Notes: generated by a model not told the origin, from the letters alone. A stretch of DNA of 21,894 nt from an uncultured Collinsella sp. (GCA_902493985.1 CABURR010000039.1:1-21894); one strand, 5' to 3'. Positions 7,442 to 15,166 are shown, counted from the stretch's first letter. Program-made: numbers and translations.

Positions 7442-9176
7442 CGAGTTCGCCCTTCGTCAATACACGCTTCCCCTACCGCAACCCTTTGAGACAAGTGAAT
7501 CGTTGCAAGATTTTGGCACGCCAAAGCCCGGAGCTCACCATGACGAAAGCTGGCCTGTTCTTTACATCCTGACCAACAGCAAAAACAAAACGGCGTACAT
7601 CGGGCAAACGACAAATTACCAACGCCGCATGAAACAACACGCCGCAAACGTTGAGAAGGACTTCGACCGGACCCTTCTAATCGACAACCCGACATTCAAT
7701 CAGTCCGCTACATTTGAGTTTGAAAACAGGCTCATTGAGCTGTTCTGCGCCGACGAAAAATACCAGGTAACCAATGCCAATAATGGCTATGCCCAGTTCG
7801 ATTATTTTGAGCGGCCTCAGTATCGACAGAAGTTCCGAGACCTCTGGACGAAGCTTCGTGAGGAGAACTACGCGATTCATCCGATTGAAGAGCTCGAGAA
7901 CTCCGATCTGTTCAAGTTCTCGCCTTTCAAGACGCTTACGCCCGACCAATACGAAACGATCGAGACGATTTATAAACGTCTCGAACAGGAGCATGAAGAC
8001 GTAAAACATGGCGGCTCAAAAAGAGAACGTATAACCGTCGTGAACGGCGCGCCGGGAACAGGCAAAACAATCCTCGCCATCAGTCTCATGTTCAAAATCA
8101 AAAATGAGCCCAACCTTTCCGGCCTGCGAGTCGGTTTTGTCACCCCCATGGATTCCCTGAAGAAGACCCTCAGGAAACTCACGCACTTCCTTCCAGGGTT
8201 AAAGCCCGGCGATATCTTGAGCCCCAGTGACGTAACCAAAAACGATCGTTATGACATCCTACTTGTCGACGAAGCACATCGACTGGGTAATTATCTAAGC
8301 ACGGGTTCCGGCGTTAAGGCCTTCTATAACACTTGCGATCGGCTCGGCCTTCCACACACGAGCAACCAAGTTGACTGGATATTCAAATGCAGCGACAAGG
8401 CATATCTTTTCTATGACCCCAAGCAGCAAGTCAGGGCATCCGGCCTCAATCGAGACGGTCTTGAGCGGCGACTCAATCAGCTCGAGGAAGCGGGCATTGA
8501 AACTGAAGAGTTCAGCCTAAGTACGCAAATGCGCGTGCGCGGTGGTGACGAATATCTCGATTTTGTCTACGACCTACTCGACAACAAGGCGTATATGCAT
8601 GCCGGCATGAAGTTTGATGAACTCTTTGCCTCGGAGCCCTACGACTCGCGAGACAAGGACCCCGGAAGCGATGTGCCACGCTATCAATTTGGCATTGTCA
8701 ACCGATTCGAAGACTTCTGCTCCCTACAACAAGCTAAGGAAGAAGAGGCCAGCCTATCTCGCATGACTGCCGGCTTCGCTTGGAAGTGGGAAACCAAGAC
8801 CAATAAAGATGCGTTCGATATCGTCATCGAGGGCATTCCCAAACGTTGGAACTCAACCCAGAAGGATTGGGTTAACTCCGCCAACGCCGTCAACGAAGTC
8901 GGATGCATTCATACGGTACAAGGCTACGATCTCAACTACGGATTCGTAATTCTGGGTCCCGACATTTACTACGATTCGGACAAAGATTCAGTCTACGTTA
9001 ACAAGGCAAACTTCAAAGATGCCGTTGCCAAGAAAAAGGCAAGCGACGATGATCTGCGAAAAATCATCGTCAACGCCTACTACGTCCTCATGACGCGCGG
9101 CATGCTAGGAACGTATCTCTACGTGTGCGACCCCGCGCTCAAAGAGTACCTGTCACGGTATATCCCGGTGGTATAG
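7434..9176 (+). CDS. GIY-YIG nuclease fused to Schlafen-group-3/DUF2075 helicase (COG3410-like)
   Basis: A 580-aa two-domain protein. Residues ~41-120 form a GIY-YIG nuclease domain: VLYILT (42-47), AYIGQT (54-59), R64/R65, probable catalytic E97 in FEFENRL, and a closing NANNG (114-118). Residues ~165-575 are a superfamily-1-like ATPase of the DUF2075/SLFN-g3 helicase family: Walker A GAPGTGKT (205-212), Walker B LLVDEAH (276-282), YDPKQQ (327-332), TQMRVRGGDE (364-373), HTVQGYD (493-499) and YYVLMTRG (549-556) with a likely arginine finger. All catalytic positions look intact. The ATG at 7434 lies inside the end of the MazG gene (ATGAGTAA overlap) and lacks a strong ribosome-binding site, so translation is probably coupled. 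Composition is AT-richer than neighbours, suggesting transfer. It probably remodels and cuts nucleic acid; a role in phage defence is inference. Confidence 0.9.
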   Translation: MSNEFALRQYTLPLPQPFETSESLQDFGTPKPGAHHDESWPVLYILTNSKNKTAYIGQTTNYQRRMKQHAANVEKDFDRTLLIDNPTFNQSATFEFENRLIELFCADEKYQVTNANNGYAQFDYFERPQYRQKFRDLWTKLREENYAIHPIEELENSDLFKFSPFKTLTPDQYETIETIYKRLEQEHEDVKHGGSKRERITVVNGAPGTGKTILAISLMFKIKNEPNLSGLRVGFVTPMDSLKKTLRKLTHFLPGLKPGDILSPSDVTKNDRYDILLVDEAHRLGNYLSTGSGVKAFYNTCDRLGLPHTSNQVDWIFKCSDKAYLFYDPKQQVRASGLNRDGLERRLNQLEEAGIETEEFSLSTQMRVRGGDEYLDFVYDLLDNKAYMHAGMKFDELFASEPYDSRDKDPGSDVPRYQFGIVNRFEDFCSLQQAKEEEASLSRMTAGFAWKWETKTNKDAFDIVIEGIPKRWNSTQKDWVNSANAVNEVGCIHTVQGYDLNYGFVILGPDIYYDSDKDSVYVNKANFKDAVAKKKASDDDLRKIIVNAYYVLMTRGMLGTYLYVCDPALKEYLSRYIPVV

Positions 9177-9265
9177 ACCTAGCGACCGCCCCCATGTAAC
9201 CATCCTGTAAATCATAGCGGCGCAGTCGAGTTTTACCGTGATGCGGTCGCGCCTGGCGCTCCACT

Positions 9266-9275
9266 GTGCTAAAGT
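9266..9275 (+). promoter_or_regulatory. Possible extended -10 promoter of serC
   Basis: TGC-TAAAGT (9267-9275) resembles an extended -10 element 38 bp before the serC ATG; no good -35 is seen. GAACGTTC (9281-9288) just downstream is a perfect 8-bp palindrome. The gap 9177-9312 contains no recognisable terminator for the preceding cassette. Confidence 0.3.
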
Positions 9276-9312
9276 ATCCCGAACGTTCAAACGACTACGA
9301 GGGGACTAGAAG

Positions 9313-10437
9313 ATGGCACGTGTGCACAACTTCTCAGCTGGCCCGGCCGCGCTGCCTACAAGCGTGCTCGCCGAGATCGCCGACGAGATGATGGACTACC
9401 GCGGTTGCGGCATGTCCGTGCTCGAGATGAGCCATCGATCTAGCATGTACCAGCAGATCATCGACGACACCGAGGCAACCCTGCGTCGCCTGCTGAGCAT
9501 CCCCGACAACTACCGTGTCCTGTTTTTGCAGGGCGGCGCCACGCTGCAGTTTGCGGGCATCCCCATGAACCTCATGCGCCGCGGCCGCGCCGGCTACGTC
9601 GTGACCGGCAACTTTGCCAACAAGGCATACAAAGAAGCCGCCAAGTACGGCGAGGCCGTGCTGCTCGCGAGCTCCGAGGACACCAACTTCGACCGCATCC
9701 CCGACATGGCCGACATCAACGCGCGCATTGCCGCTGAGGCCGCGAGCGACGGGCTCGACTACGTCTACATCTGCCAGAACAACACCATCTTTGGCACCAT
9801 GTACCACGAGCTGCCCGCTTGCGGCGACGTACCACTGGTCGCCGATGTCTCAAGCTGCTTTCTGTCGCAGCCGCTCGACGTCGAACGCTACGGGCTCATC
9901 TACGCCGGCGCTCAGAAAAACGCCGGCGCCGCGGGCGTGACCGTGGTCATCGTGTGCGACGACCTCATCGCAGATGGCCCCGCTTTTGCGCAGACGCCGC
10001 AGTACATGGACCTTAAGACCCAGGCCGCCAAGGGCTCCATGCTCAACACGCCCAACACCTTTGGCATCTACGTGTGCGGCAAGGTGTTCCACTGGGTCGA
10101 GGAGACCGGCGGACTCGCAGCCATGGCCGAGCGCAACTGGGCCAAGGCCAACCTGCTCTATGACCTGCTCGAGCACAGCAAGCTGTTCCATGGCACTACG
10201 CAGGCCGACAGCCGTTCCATCGCCAACGTCACCTTCCGCACCGGCGATGCCGAACTCGACGCGGCCTTCGTTGCGGGCGCGGCAGAGCACCAGATCCAAA
10301 ACGTCAAGGGCCATCGCCTGGTGGGCGGCATGCGCGCCAGCGTGTACAACGCCGTCACCATGGAAGACGTGCAGGCATTGGCCACGTACATGAAGGACTT
10401 CGAAGCGCAGCATAGTTTGAGTCCGCGATCTAACTAG
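9313..10437 (+). CDS. serC: Phosphoserine aminotransferase
   Basis: A 374-aa class V PLP-dependent aminotransferase that converts 3-phosphohydroxypyruvate and glutamate to phosphoserine and 2-oxoglutarate, the second step of serine synthesis; SerC also serves pyridoxal phosphate synthesis in some bacteria. Evidence: N-terminal HNFSAGPAALP, the phosphate-contacting HRS (41-43), GGATLQF (74-80), the PLP-lysine motif GAQKNAG (199-205, K202) and NTPNTF (245-250). Length is close to the E. coli enzyme (362 aa). GAGGGG precedes the ATG by 8 bp. It is 69 bp upstream of serA on the same strand, surely one transcript, and the two enzymes act in consecutive steps. No phosphoserine phosphatase is named nearby, although the histidine phosphatases at 13921-15116 could be considered. 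Confidence 0.97.
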   Translation: MARVHNFSAGPAALPTSVLAEIADEMMDYRGCGMSVLEMSHRSSMYQQIIDDTEATLRRLLSIPDNYRVLFLQGGATLQFAGIPMNLMRRGRAGYVVTGNFANKAYKEAAKYGEAVLLASSEDTNFDRIPDMADINARIAAEAASDGLDYVYICQNNTIFGTMYHELPACGDVPLVADVSSCFLSQPLDVERYGLIYAGAQKNAGAAGVTVVIVCDDLIADGPAFAQTPQYMDLKTQAAKGSMLNTPNTFGIYVCGKVFHWVEETGGLAAMAERNWAKANLLYDLLEHSKLFHGTTQADSRSIANVTFRTGDAELDAAFVAGAAEHQIQNVKGHRLVGGMRASVYNAVTMEDVQALATYMKDFEAQHSLSPRSN

Positions 10438-10453
10438 CCCGCAACCCGCGGGC
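10437..10453 (+). promoter_or_regulatory. Small hairpin in the serC-serA gap
   Basis: GCCCGC-AACCC-GCGGGC is a 6-bp perfect stem beginning at the last base of the serC stop codon. No U-tract follows, so it is unlikely to end transcription; it may stabilise the upstream message or tune serA expression. Confidence 0.35.
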
Positions 10454-10506
10454 CGACCAGCCACTTCAAACCACTTGTTTTAGACAAACCTGCTAAGGAG
10501 TTTTCC

Positions 10507-11670
10507 ATGCGTAAGATTAAGACCATCGACGACATCACCAAGGACGGCAAGGTCGAGTTTGGCGAGGGCTACGAGTTTGTGAGCACCGCCGAAGAGGCCG
10601 ACGCCATCCTGATGCGCTCGACCGACCTGCACGGCTACGAGTTGCCCGAGGGCATCCGCGCCATCGCCCGCTGCGGCGCCGGCGTCAACAACATCCCCAT
10701 CGAGGAGTACGCCAAGAAGGGCGTCGTCGTCTTTAACTCCCCCGGCGCCAACAGCAACGCCGTCAAGGAGCTCGTCCTGGGCATGCTGGTGCTTTCGAGC
10801 CGCGGCGTGGTGCAATCAATGAACTGGGTGCGTGACAACGCCGACGACCCCGAGATTCAGGTCGATGCTGAGAAGGCCAAGAAGGCCTTTGTGGGCCGCG
10901 AGCTCAAAGGCAAGCGCATCGGCGTCATCGGCCTGGGCAACGTAGGCTCCAAGGTCGCCAACGCCTGCGTCGACCTGGGCATGGACGTCTACGGCTACGA
11001 TCCGTTCATTTCCGTTGAGCACGCATGGGTGCTGAGCCGCGAGGTGCAGCGCGTGGGCACGCTCGAGGACCTCTGCCGCGGCTGCGACTACCTCACCGTG
11101 CACGTGCCCAGCAAGGCCGACACCATCGGCATGATCAGCACCGAGCAGATCAACCTACTGGCCCCGGGCGCCGTGCTGATCAACTACGCACGCGAGACCA
11201 TCATTGACGAGGATGCCGTTGACGCCGCCCTGCGCGAGGGAAAGCTCAGCTGGTTTAGCTGCGACTTTGCCACGCCCAAGACCGTCAAGATGCCCAATAC
11301 GTTTATCACCACGCACTCGGGCGCCGGCACTGGCGAGGCCGAGGCCAACTGCGCCGATATGGCCATCAGCGAGCTCAAGGATTACCTGGAGAACGGCAAC
11401 ATCGCGCACAGCGTCAACTACCCCGCCTGCAGCATGGGCAAGGCGCGCGCCGCGAGCCGCATCGCCTGCCTGCATGCCAACGTGCCCAACATGATCGGCC
11501 AGATCACAGCCATCCTGGCCAAGGACAACGCCAACGTGCAGCGCATGACCAACGAGTCCGCCGGCGAGAACGCCTACACCATGTTCGACACCGACGAGCA
11601 CCTGAACAGCAGCACGATCGAGGCGCTCAAGCAGATTCCGTCGATGTATCGCGTACGCGTGATTAAATAG
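10507..11670 (+). CDS. serA: D-3-phosphoglycerate dehydrogenase, clostridial type, with ACT domain
   Basis: A 387-aa D-isomer 2-hydroxyacid dehydrogenase that oxidises 3-phosphoglycerate to 3-phosphohydroxypyruvate with NAD+. Visible are RCGAGVNN (55-62), the nucleotide-binding GLGNVGS (142-148), the Asp that selects NAD over NADP (YDP, 164-166), catalytic R229 in NYARET and H270 in TTHSGAGT, and a C-terminal ACT domain (about 318-387, AASRIACLHANVPNMIGQ...) of the serine-sensing kind. The Glu normally found in the DVFxxEP motif is absent (SCDFATPKTV, 251-260). The same CDF variation and the ENGNIxxSVNYP linker are, to my knowledge, typical of the short PGDH form common in Firmicutes and Coriobacteriia, so the gene is not thereby judged inactive. 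AAGGAG lies 8 bp before the ATG. It is co-transcribed with serC and closed by the hairpins at 11684-11769. Confidence 0.93.
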   Translation: MRKIKTIDDITKDGKVEFGEGYEFVSTAEEADAILMRSTDLHGYELPEGIRAIARCGAGVNNIPIEEYAKKGVVVFNSPGANSNAVKELVLGMLVLSSRGVVQSMNWVRDNADDPEIQVDAEKAKKAFVGRELKGKRIGVIGLGNVGSKVANACVDLGMDVYGYDPFISVEHAWVLSREVQRVGTLEDLCRGCDYLTVHVPSKADTIGMISTEQINLLAPGAVLINYARETIIDEDAVDAALREGKLSWFSCDFATPKTVKMPNTFITTHSGAGTGEAEANCADMAISELKDYLENGNIAHSVNYPACSMGKARAASRIACLHANVPNMIGQITAILAKDNANVQRMTNESAGENAYTMFDTDEHLNSSTIEALKQIPSMYRVRVIK

Positions 11671-11683
11671 CGCCGGCTGATCT

Positions 11684-11769
11684 GACGGGCAGTTCCCCAT
11701 GTGGCCTGCCCGTCGCTGACATTGAATGCCCGCGGGGGCGCCTTTCGCACGAGAGGCGTCCCCGTTTTT
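11684..11769 (+). terminator. Tandem hairpins ending the serC-serA transcript
   Basis: GACGGGCAG (11684-11692) pairs with CTGCCCGTC (11706-11714). A second, stronger stem CGGGGGCGCCT (11733-11743) pairs with AGGCGTCCCCG (11754-11764) with one G-U pair and is followed by TTTTT (11765-11769). The second is a standard intrinsic terminator; it separates serA from the peptidase gene. Confidence 0.9.
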
Positions 11770-11808
11770 GTGAGCCCTCCATTAAATGCACCGAGCCGCT
11801 TCTTGGCA

Positions 11809-11844
11809 TACAATCTGTATGTTGACCTAACTATCTGTGAGGTG
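11809..11844 (+). promoter_or_regulatory. -10 box and ribosome-binding site of the M20 peptidase gene
   Basis: TACAAT (11809-11814) is a good -10 box placing the RNA start near 11821, after the serA terminator; no clear -35 matches. GAGG (11839-11842) then sits 5 bp before the ATG at 11848, which fixes the start and excludes upstream in-frame starts that would run through the terminator. Confidence 0.5.
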
Positions 11845-11847
11845 CCT

Positions 11848-13068
11848 ATGGTTGATACAGATTTTGCTTGGCGGCTTACGCAAGGGCTCGTGCGGATCGA
11901 CAGTTCCGACCCAGGTGCGTATGAGGGCGAGATTGAACGCTATATCAAAGCGTTGGTTGAGGAACGGTTGGCGCAGCTGAGCCATCCGGTACTCGATGCC
12001 GTGCAGATTGCAGAGCACGAAGTACTCCCCGGACGCCGCAATCTAATGGTCACCGTGCCGGGCCAAAGCGACAAGCCGCGACTCGTCTATATCTGCCATA
12101 TGGATACCGTTACGCTGGGCGACGGCTGGGATGCGGACATTACGCCGCTCGGGGCGGTCGTGCGCGACGGCAAACTCTACGGCCGCGGTGCCTGCGATAT
12201 GAAGGGTGGCCTGGCCTGCGCCATTGCCGCACTTGTCCATGCACTCGAGCGCGTAGCAGCAGAGGGCGAGCTGCCCCGACGCGGCTTTTCGCTCATCTGC
12301 TCGGTCGACGAGGAAGATTTTATGCGCGGCTCAGAGGCCGCGATCGATGCTGGCTGGGTCGGCTCGCGCGAATGGGTGCTGGACACTGAGCCCACCGACG
12401 GACAGATCCAGGTGGCGCACAAGGGGCGTACGTGGTTCGAGATTGAAATGGCTGGCGTGACGGCGCATGCGAGCCAGCCCTGGAAGGGCGCGGATGCCGT
12501 CGCCGCCATGGCCGAGGCCGTGTGCTCGCTTCGCCGCGCATTTGCGGCGCTGCCCGTGCATAATGAGCTGGGGCCATCGACCATCACGTTTGGACAGATC
12601 GAGGGTGGCTACCGTCCCTATGTCGTGCCCGACCACGCCAAGGTCTGGGTCGATATGCGTCTGACCCCGCCGACCGATACGGCCGCCGCAACGCGCATGG
12701 TAGAGCAGGCCATCGCCGTCGCCGAAGCCGCCGTTCCCGGTTGCCATGGCAGCTACACCGTGACGGGCGACCGCCCCGCCATCGAGCGCGACCCGAACTC
12801 TCCCCTTCTAGCTGCACTCAAGTGCGCAGCAGACGATGTGACGGGCGCGGACACGACCGTCGGCTTCTTTACCGGCTACACCGACACCGCCGTCATTGCC
12901 GGCAAGACAGGTAACTGCAATTGCATGAGCTACGGTCCCGGGTCGCTCGCGCTCGCGCACAAGCCCAACGAATATGTGCCCCATGCCGATATCGTTCGTT
13001 GTCAGCAGGTGCTAATCGCGCTCGCCGATAACGTGCTCTGGGACGCGAGCGGCCAAGTTGGGGCATAA
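11848..13068 (+). CDS. M20-family metallopeptidase/deacylase (ArgE/DapE-like)
   Basis: A 406-aa zinc-dependent amidohydrolase of the ArgE/DapE/carboxypeptidase G2 group. Metal ligands and catalytic residues are all visible: H84 and D86 in CHMDTV, D117 in GRGACDMKGG, the catalytic Glu pair in SVDEED (152-157), the DTEPT segment (179-183) and the late ligand H371 in ALAHKPNEY. The inserted dimerisation domain spans about 190-300 and carries the TAHAS motif (205-209). The family cleaves N-acyl amino acids or dipeptides; which of acetylornithine, succinyl-diaminopimelate or a peptide is the substrate cannot be told. No arginine or lysine genes flank it, so a scavenging or dipeptidase role is as likely. 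It is followed after 39 bp by the DUF1015 gene, probably one transcript. Confidence 0.9.
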   Translation: MVDTDFAWRLTQGLVRIDSSDPGAYEGEIERYIKALVEERLAQLSHPVLDAVQIAEHEVLPGRRNLMVTVPGQSDKPRLVYICHMDTVTLGDGWDADITPLGAVVRDGKLYGRGACDMKGGLACAIAALVHALERVAAEGELPRRGFSLICSVDEEDFMRGSEAAIDAGWVGSREWVLDTEPTDGQIQVAHKGRTWFEIEMAGVTAHASQPWKGADAVAAMAEAVCSLRRAFAALPVHNELGPSTITFGQIEGGYRPYVVPDHAKVWVDMRLTPPTDTAAATRMVEQAIAVAEAAVPGCHGSYTVTGDRPAIERDPNSPLLAALKCAADDVTGADTTVGFFTGYTDTAVIAGKTGNCNCMSYGPGSLALAHKPNEYVPHADIVRCQQVLIALADNVLWDASGQVGA

Positions 13069-13107
13069 TAAGCCGCGAACAAACCGACTCGTGCGTTAGG
13101 ACCGCCC

Positions 13108-13791
13108 ATGAAAGCACTTCCGTTTCCCTGCATCCGCCCGGCTCAGGACCGCGTGCTCGAGGCGCTGCCCGCAATGGGCGGTATTCTGAGTGACAACGAA
13201 GCCCTGCGCGAAGCCATTGCCGATGGCCTGATGCTCAAGGACCCGGGTGCGGCGTATTACGTGTACGAATGCTCGGGCGAGCCGGGACGCGTGACGGCTG
13301 TCGTGGCGATTTGTCCAACGAGTGTACTTGCGGGCGGCAAGGGCGATGCCAGCGCTGACGCGGCCGCCGCCGCGCGCGCGATCGCCGAACTCAAAGTTCA
13401 GCCGCGCCCCGTGTCGCTCTCCTACGAGGCCTCGCCCGTCATGGACATCATCCTGGGCGCCGCCAAAGAGGGCGCGTCGCTCTACGCCGTCACCGACCCC
13501 GCGGGCATTACGCACCGCGCGTGGGAGGTCAAGCGCGAGGACGCCGTCGGGGCCATCCGCGCTATGCTTGACCAAGCACCGGAGCCGGCACTGGCCGACG
13601 ACCCCGCCTACGCCGCCGCTCTGACCGGAGCGTCGCAGCTGCTGGCCGATGAGGCCCGTGCCGCCGGAACGTACACCGGCAAGGAGCCGTTCAACTTTAC
13701 CGTTGCCGTGCTCTTCCCCGCCGCGCAGGTCAGCGGCGCCGCGCCGCAGGTTCCGACGGGTCTGCTCACGCACCAGGTCGCACGGTTCTAG
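13108..13791 (+). CDS. Shortened DUF1015-family protein
   Basis: A 227-aa protein that I read as a reduced DUF1015 protein (normally about 400 aa). Matching landmarks are the start (KALPFPCIRP), the middle stretch YYVYECSG...GRVTAVVAICP (44-69), the RPVSLSYEASPVMDIILG region, HRAWEV and the late FNFTVAVLFPAAQVSG. The family's IADGHHR motif, expected before that last segment, is missing (here LADDPAYAAAL), and the protein ends soon after the LFP motif, lacking about 150 residues. DUF1015 genes are known neighbours of serC-serA in Firmicutes, which supports the call. Function of the family is not established. AGGA lies 8 bp before the ATG. It may be a degraded or specialised paralogue; there is no internal stop or frameshift. 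It may share a transcript with the peptidase gene. Confidence 0.7.
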   Translation: MKALPFPCIRPAQDRVLEALPAMGGILSDNEALREAIADGLMLKDPGAAYYVYECSGEPGRVTAVVAICPTSVLAGGKGDASADAAAAARAIAELKVQPRPVSLSYEASPVMDIILGAAKEGASLYAVTDPAGITHRAWEVKREDAVGAIRAMLDQAPEPALADDPAYAAALTGASQLLADEARAAGTYTGKEPFNFTVAVLFPAAQVSGAAPQVPTGLLTHQVARF

Positions 13792-13836
13792 CAAGACCAA
13801 ACCGCCCGGCACAAAAATCGGCAGCCCAACAAACAG

Positions 13837-13877
13837 GGGGCGGAGATGCAGCAGGTACATGCATCTCCGCCCCTTTT
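13837..13877 (+). terminator. Strong intrinsic terminator after the DUF1015 gene
   Basis: GGGGCGGAGATGCA (13837-13850) pairs perfectly over 14 bp with 13860-13873, loop of 9, then TTTT. It lies between convergent genes and may also end the minus-strand transcript, where it is followed by a weaker T-rich TGTTTGTT. Confidence 0.92.
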
Positions 13878-13920
13878 GCGTCGAGAAGTTATGCCGGCGA
13901 CCCGTGCCGCCACGCTCGCG

Positions 13921-14556
13921 TTATCCGCGCTGCGGACCCGCAGTAGCCACGAGCGGTTCAAGCCCCAGCTCGCGCGCGTAGTCCTCCTGCGTAAAAATCT
14001 CAATCAGCTCAAACGTACCGGCCTCGTCGTCAAACTCGAAATGTAGCACCGAGCAATTGCCCGGCACGCGATCGTGCTCGTCGGCCGCCGCACCCTTCAC
14101 GTGGTCCATGAACTCCTTGATGGCCGAGCCGTGGCTCACCGCGAGCACGCACGTATGGTCCGGACGCTGCATAAGCTCGGTCAGCGTCGCCACCATGCGC
14201 TCGCGCACCTGCATCTGGCCCTCGCCGCCAAACTGGCGATAGAAGTCGCGCCACGGTCGCTCGGGCATGAGCATCACGCGCTCGGCCTCAAAGTCGCCAA
14301 AGAACCACTCACGCAGGCCGTCCAGGCGCTCGTACGCCAAGCCCGGCCACAAGTTGGCGATAGTCTGCTCGGTGCGGTGCAGCGTCGAGGTGTAGGCGTG
14401 GTCGGGTTCAATGCCGCGCGCACGCAAAAACATGCCGGCGCGCGCCGCCTGGTCGCAGCCCAACTGCGTGAGCGGCGAGTCACTCCAACCCTGAATGATG
14501 CGCTTAAGGTTGAATATTGTCTGCCCATGACGAACCAGATACAGGTCTTTATTCAT
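13921..14556 (-). CDS. Histidine phosphatase (phosphoglycerate mutase-like), copy 1
   Basis: A 211-aa histidine phosphatase-superfamily enzyme. The phospho-accepting LVRHGQT gives H10 with R9; R61, E83 in LREWFFGDFE and H142 in AVSHGS complete the catalytic pocket. The sequence suits a broad-range phosphatase or cofactor-dependent mutase-like protein (GpmB/CobC/PhoE group), acting on small phosphomonoesters in the cytosol; substrate unknown. I chose the ATG at 14556 because GAAAGGA lies 5 bp upstream; an in-frame ATG at 14580 would overlap the preceding gene and has no ribosome-binding site. It follows a paralogue by 17 bp, so they form an operon and a tandem duplication. The C-terminal ~20 residues (RELGLEPLVATAG) extend beyond the paralogue. 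Confidence 0.88.
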   Translation of the reverse strand: MNKDLYLVRHGQTIFNLKRIIQGWSDSPLTQLGCDQAARAGMFLRARGIEPDHAYTSTLHRTEQTIANLWPGLAYERLDGLREWFFGDFEAERVMLMPERPWRDFYRQFGGEGQMQVRERMVATLTELMQRPDHTCVLAVSHGSAIKEFMDHVKGAAADEHDRVPGNCSVLHFEFDDEAGTFELIEIFTQEDYARELGLEPLVATAGPQRG

Positions 14557-14573
14557 AGGGGTCCTTTCGTTCG

Positions 14574-15116
14574 TTACCAATCAAGGAGTGAAAACGCCCC
14601 GTCGCAATAGCCAAAATGAAGCACGGCGCCGTTGTCGGGTAGCTCTCCCCTGCCAGTCACATACTCAAGAAACTCCTGGCAGGCTGAGCCGTGGGAGACT
14701 GCCAGCACGCAGTTATGCTGGGGGCGGGCCATAATGCGCGACAGCACCGCGACCATACGCGACTGGAGCTGCACTTCCGACTCGCCGCCAAACGCGACCG
14801 GATAATCGCCCCAGGGCTGCGGCGGCATATCGCGATTTGATGTGCCCTCCAGCGAGCCCAAATGCCACTCGCGTAGGTCATCGACCAGCTCTATCGAGCG
14901 GCCCTCACCAGCAATTAGCTCAGCCGTACGCCGCGCCCGGCCCAACGGGGAGGAATACACACGGTCAAAGGTCACGCCACGCGCCTCAAACGCCGCGCGC
15001 GTCGCCAGCGCCTGCTCGCGCCCGCGCGCCGTAAGCGGCGAATCGTGCCCACCCTGCAAAATGTTCTGCACATTGAGCTCAGTCTGCCCATGCCGCACCA
15101 AATACAAATCTGCCAC
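14574..15116 (-). CDS. Histidine phosphatase (phosphoglycerate mutase-like), copy 2
   Basis: A 180-aa paralogue of the downstream gene with the same layout: LVRHGQT (H9), R60 in SSPLGRARRT, LREWHLGSLEG (E83) and AVSHGSACQEF (H142). The two proteins align almost without gaps through FGGE and the RMVAVL/RMVATL helix, so they arose by duplication and have diverged. Translation starts at GTG (15114-15116), preceded by GGGAGGG on the minus strand; no better ATG exists before the catalytic motif. Substrate is unknown; alpha-ribazole phosphatase or GpmB-like activity are options, but no cobalamin genes are near. A hairpin repeat at 15132-15166 lies just upstream. Confidence 0.87.
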   Translation of the reverse strand: MADLYLVRHGQTELNVQNILQGGHDSPLTARGREQALATRAAFEARGVTFDRVYSSPLGRARRTAELIAGEGRSIELVDDLREWHLGSLEGTSNRDMPPQPWGDYPVAFGGESEVQLQSRMVAVLSRIMARPQHNCVLAVSHGSACQEFLEYVTGRGELPDNGAVLHFGYCDGAFSLLDW

Positions 15117-15131
15117 ACGCCCTCCCCTCGC

Positions 15132-15166
15132 ACCACCGCAAAGGGGACAGGTGCCTTTGTGGTGGT
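15132..15166. repeat. Hairpin repeat between nitroreductase and phosphatase genes
   Basis: ACCACCGCAAAGG (15132-15144) pairs with CCTTTGTGGTGGT (15154-15166) with one mismatch that becomes a G-U pair on one strand; the loop is GGACAGGTG. No U-tract follows on the minus strand. It resembles the short GGGACAGGTGCC-containing interspersed repeats I associate with Coriobacteriia, which is recollection, not a search. A 10-bp palindrome CACCGCGGTG follows at 15181-15190. Confidence 0.6.

Noticed and set aside
11701..11847. Upstream extension of the M20 peptidase to 11701
   Set aside because: It would translate through the serA terminator and the -10 box; the ATG at 11848 has its own Shine-Dalgarno.
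13096..13860. 254-codon minus-strand frame
   Set aside because: Antisense to the DUF1015-like gene and running through its terminator; not protein-like.
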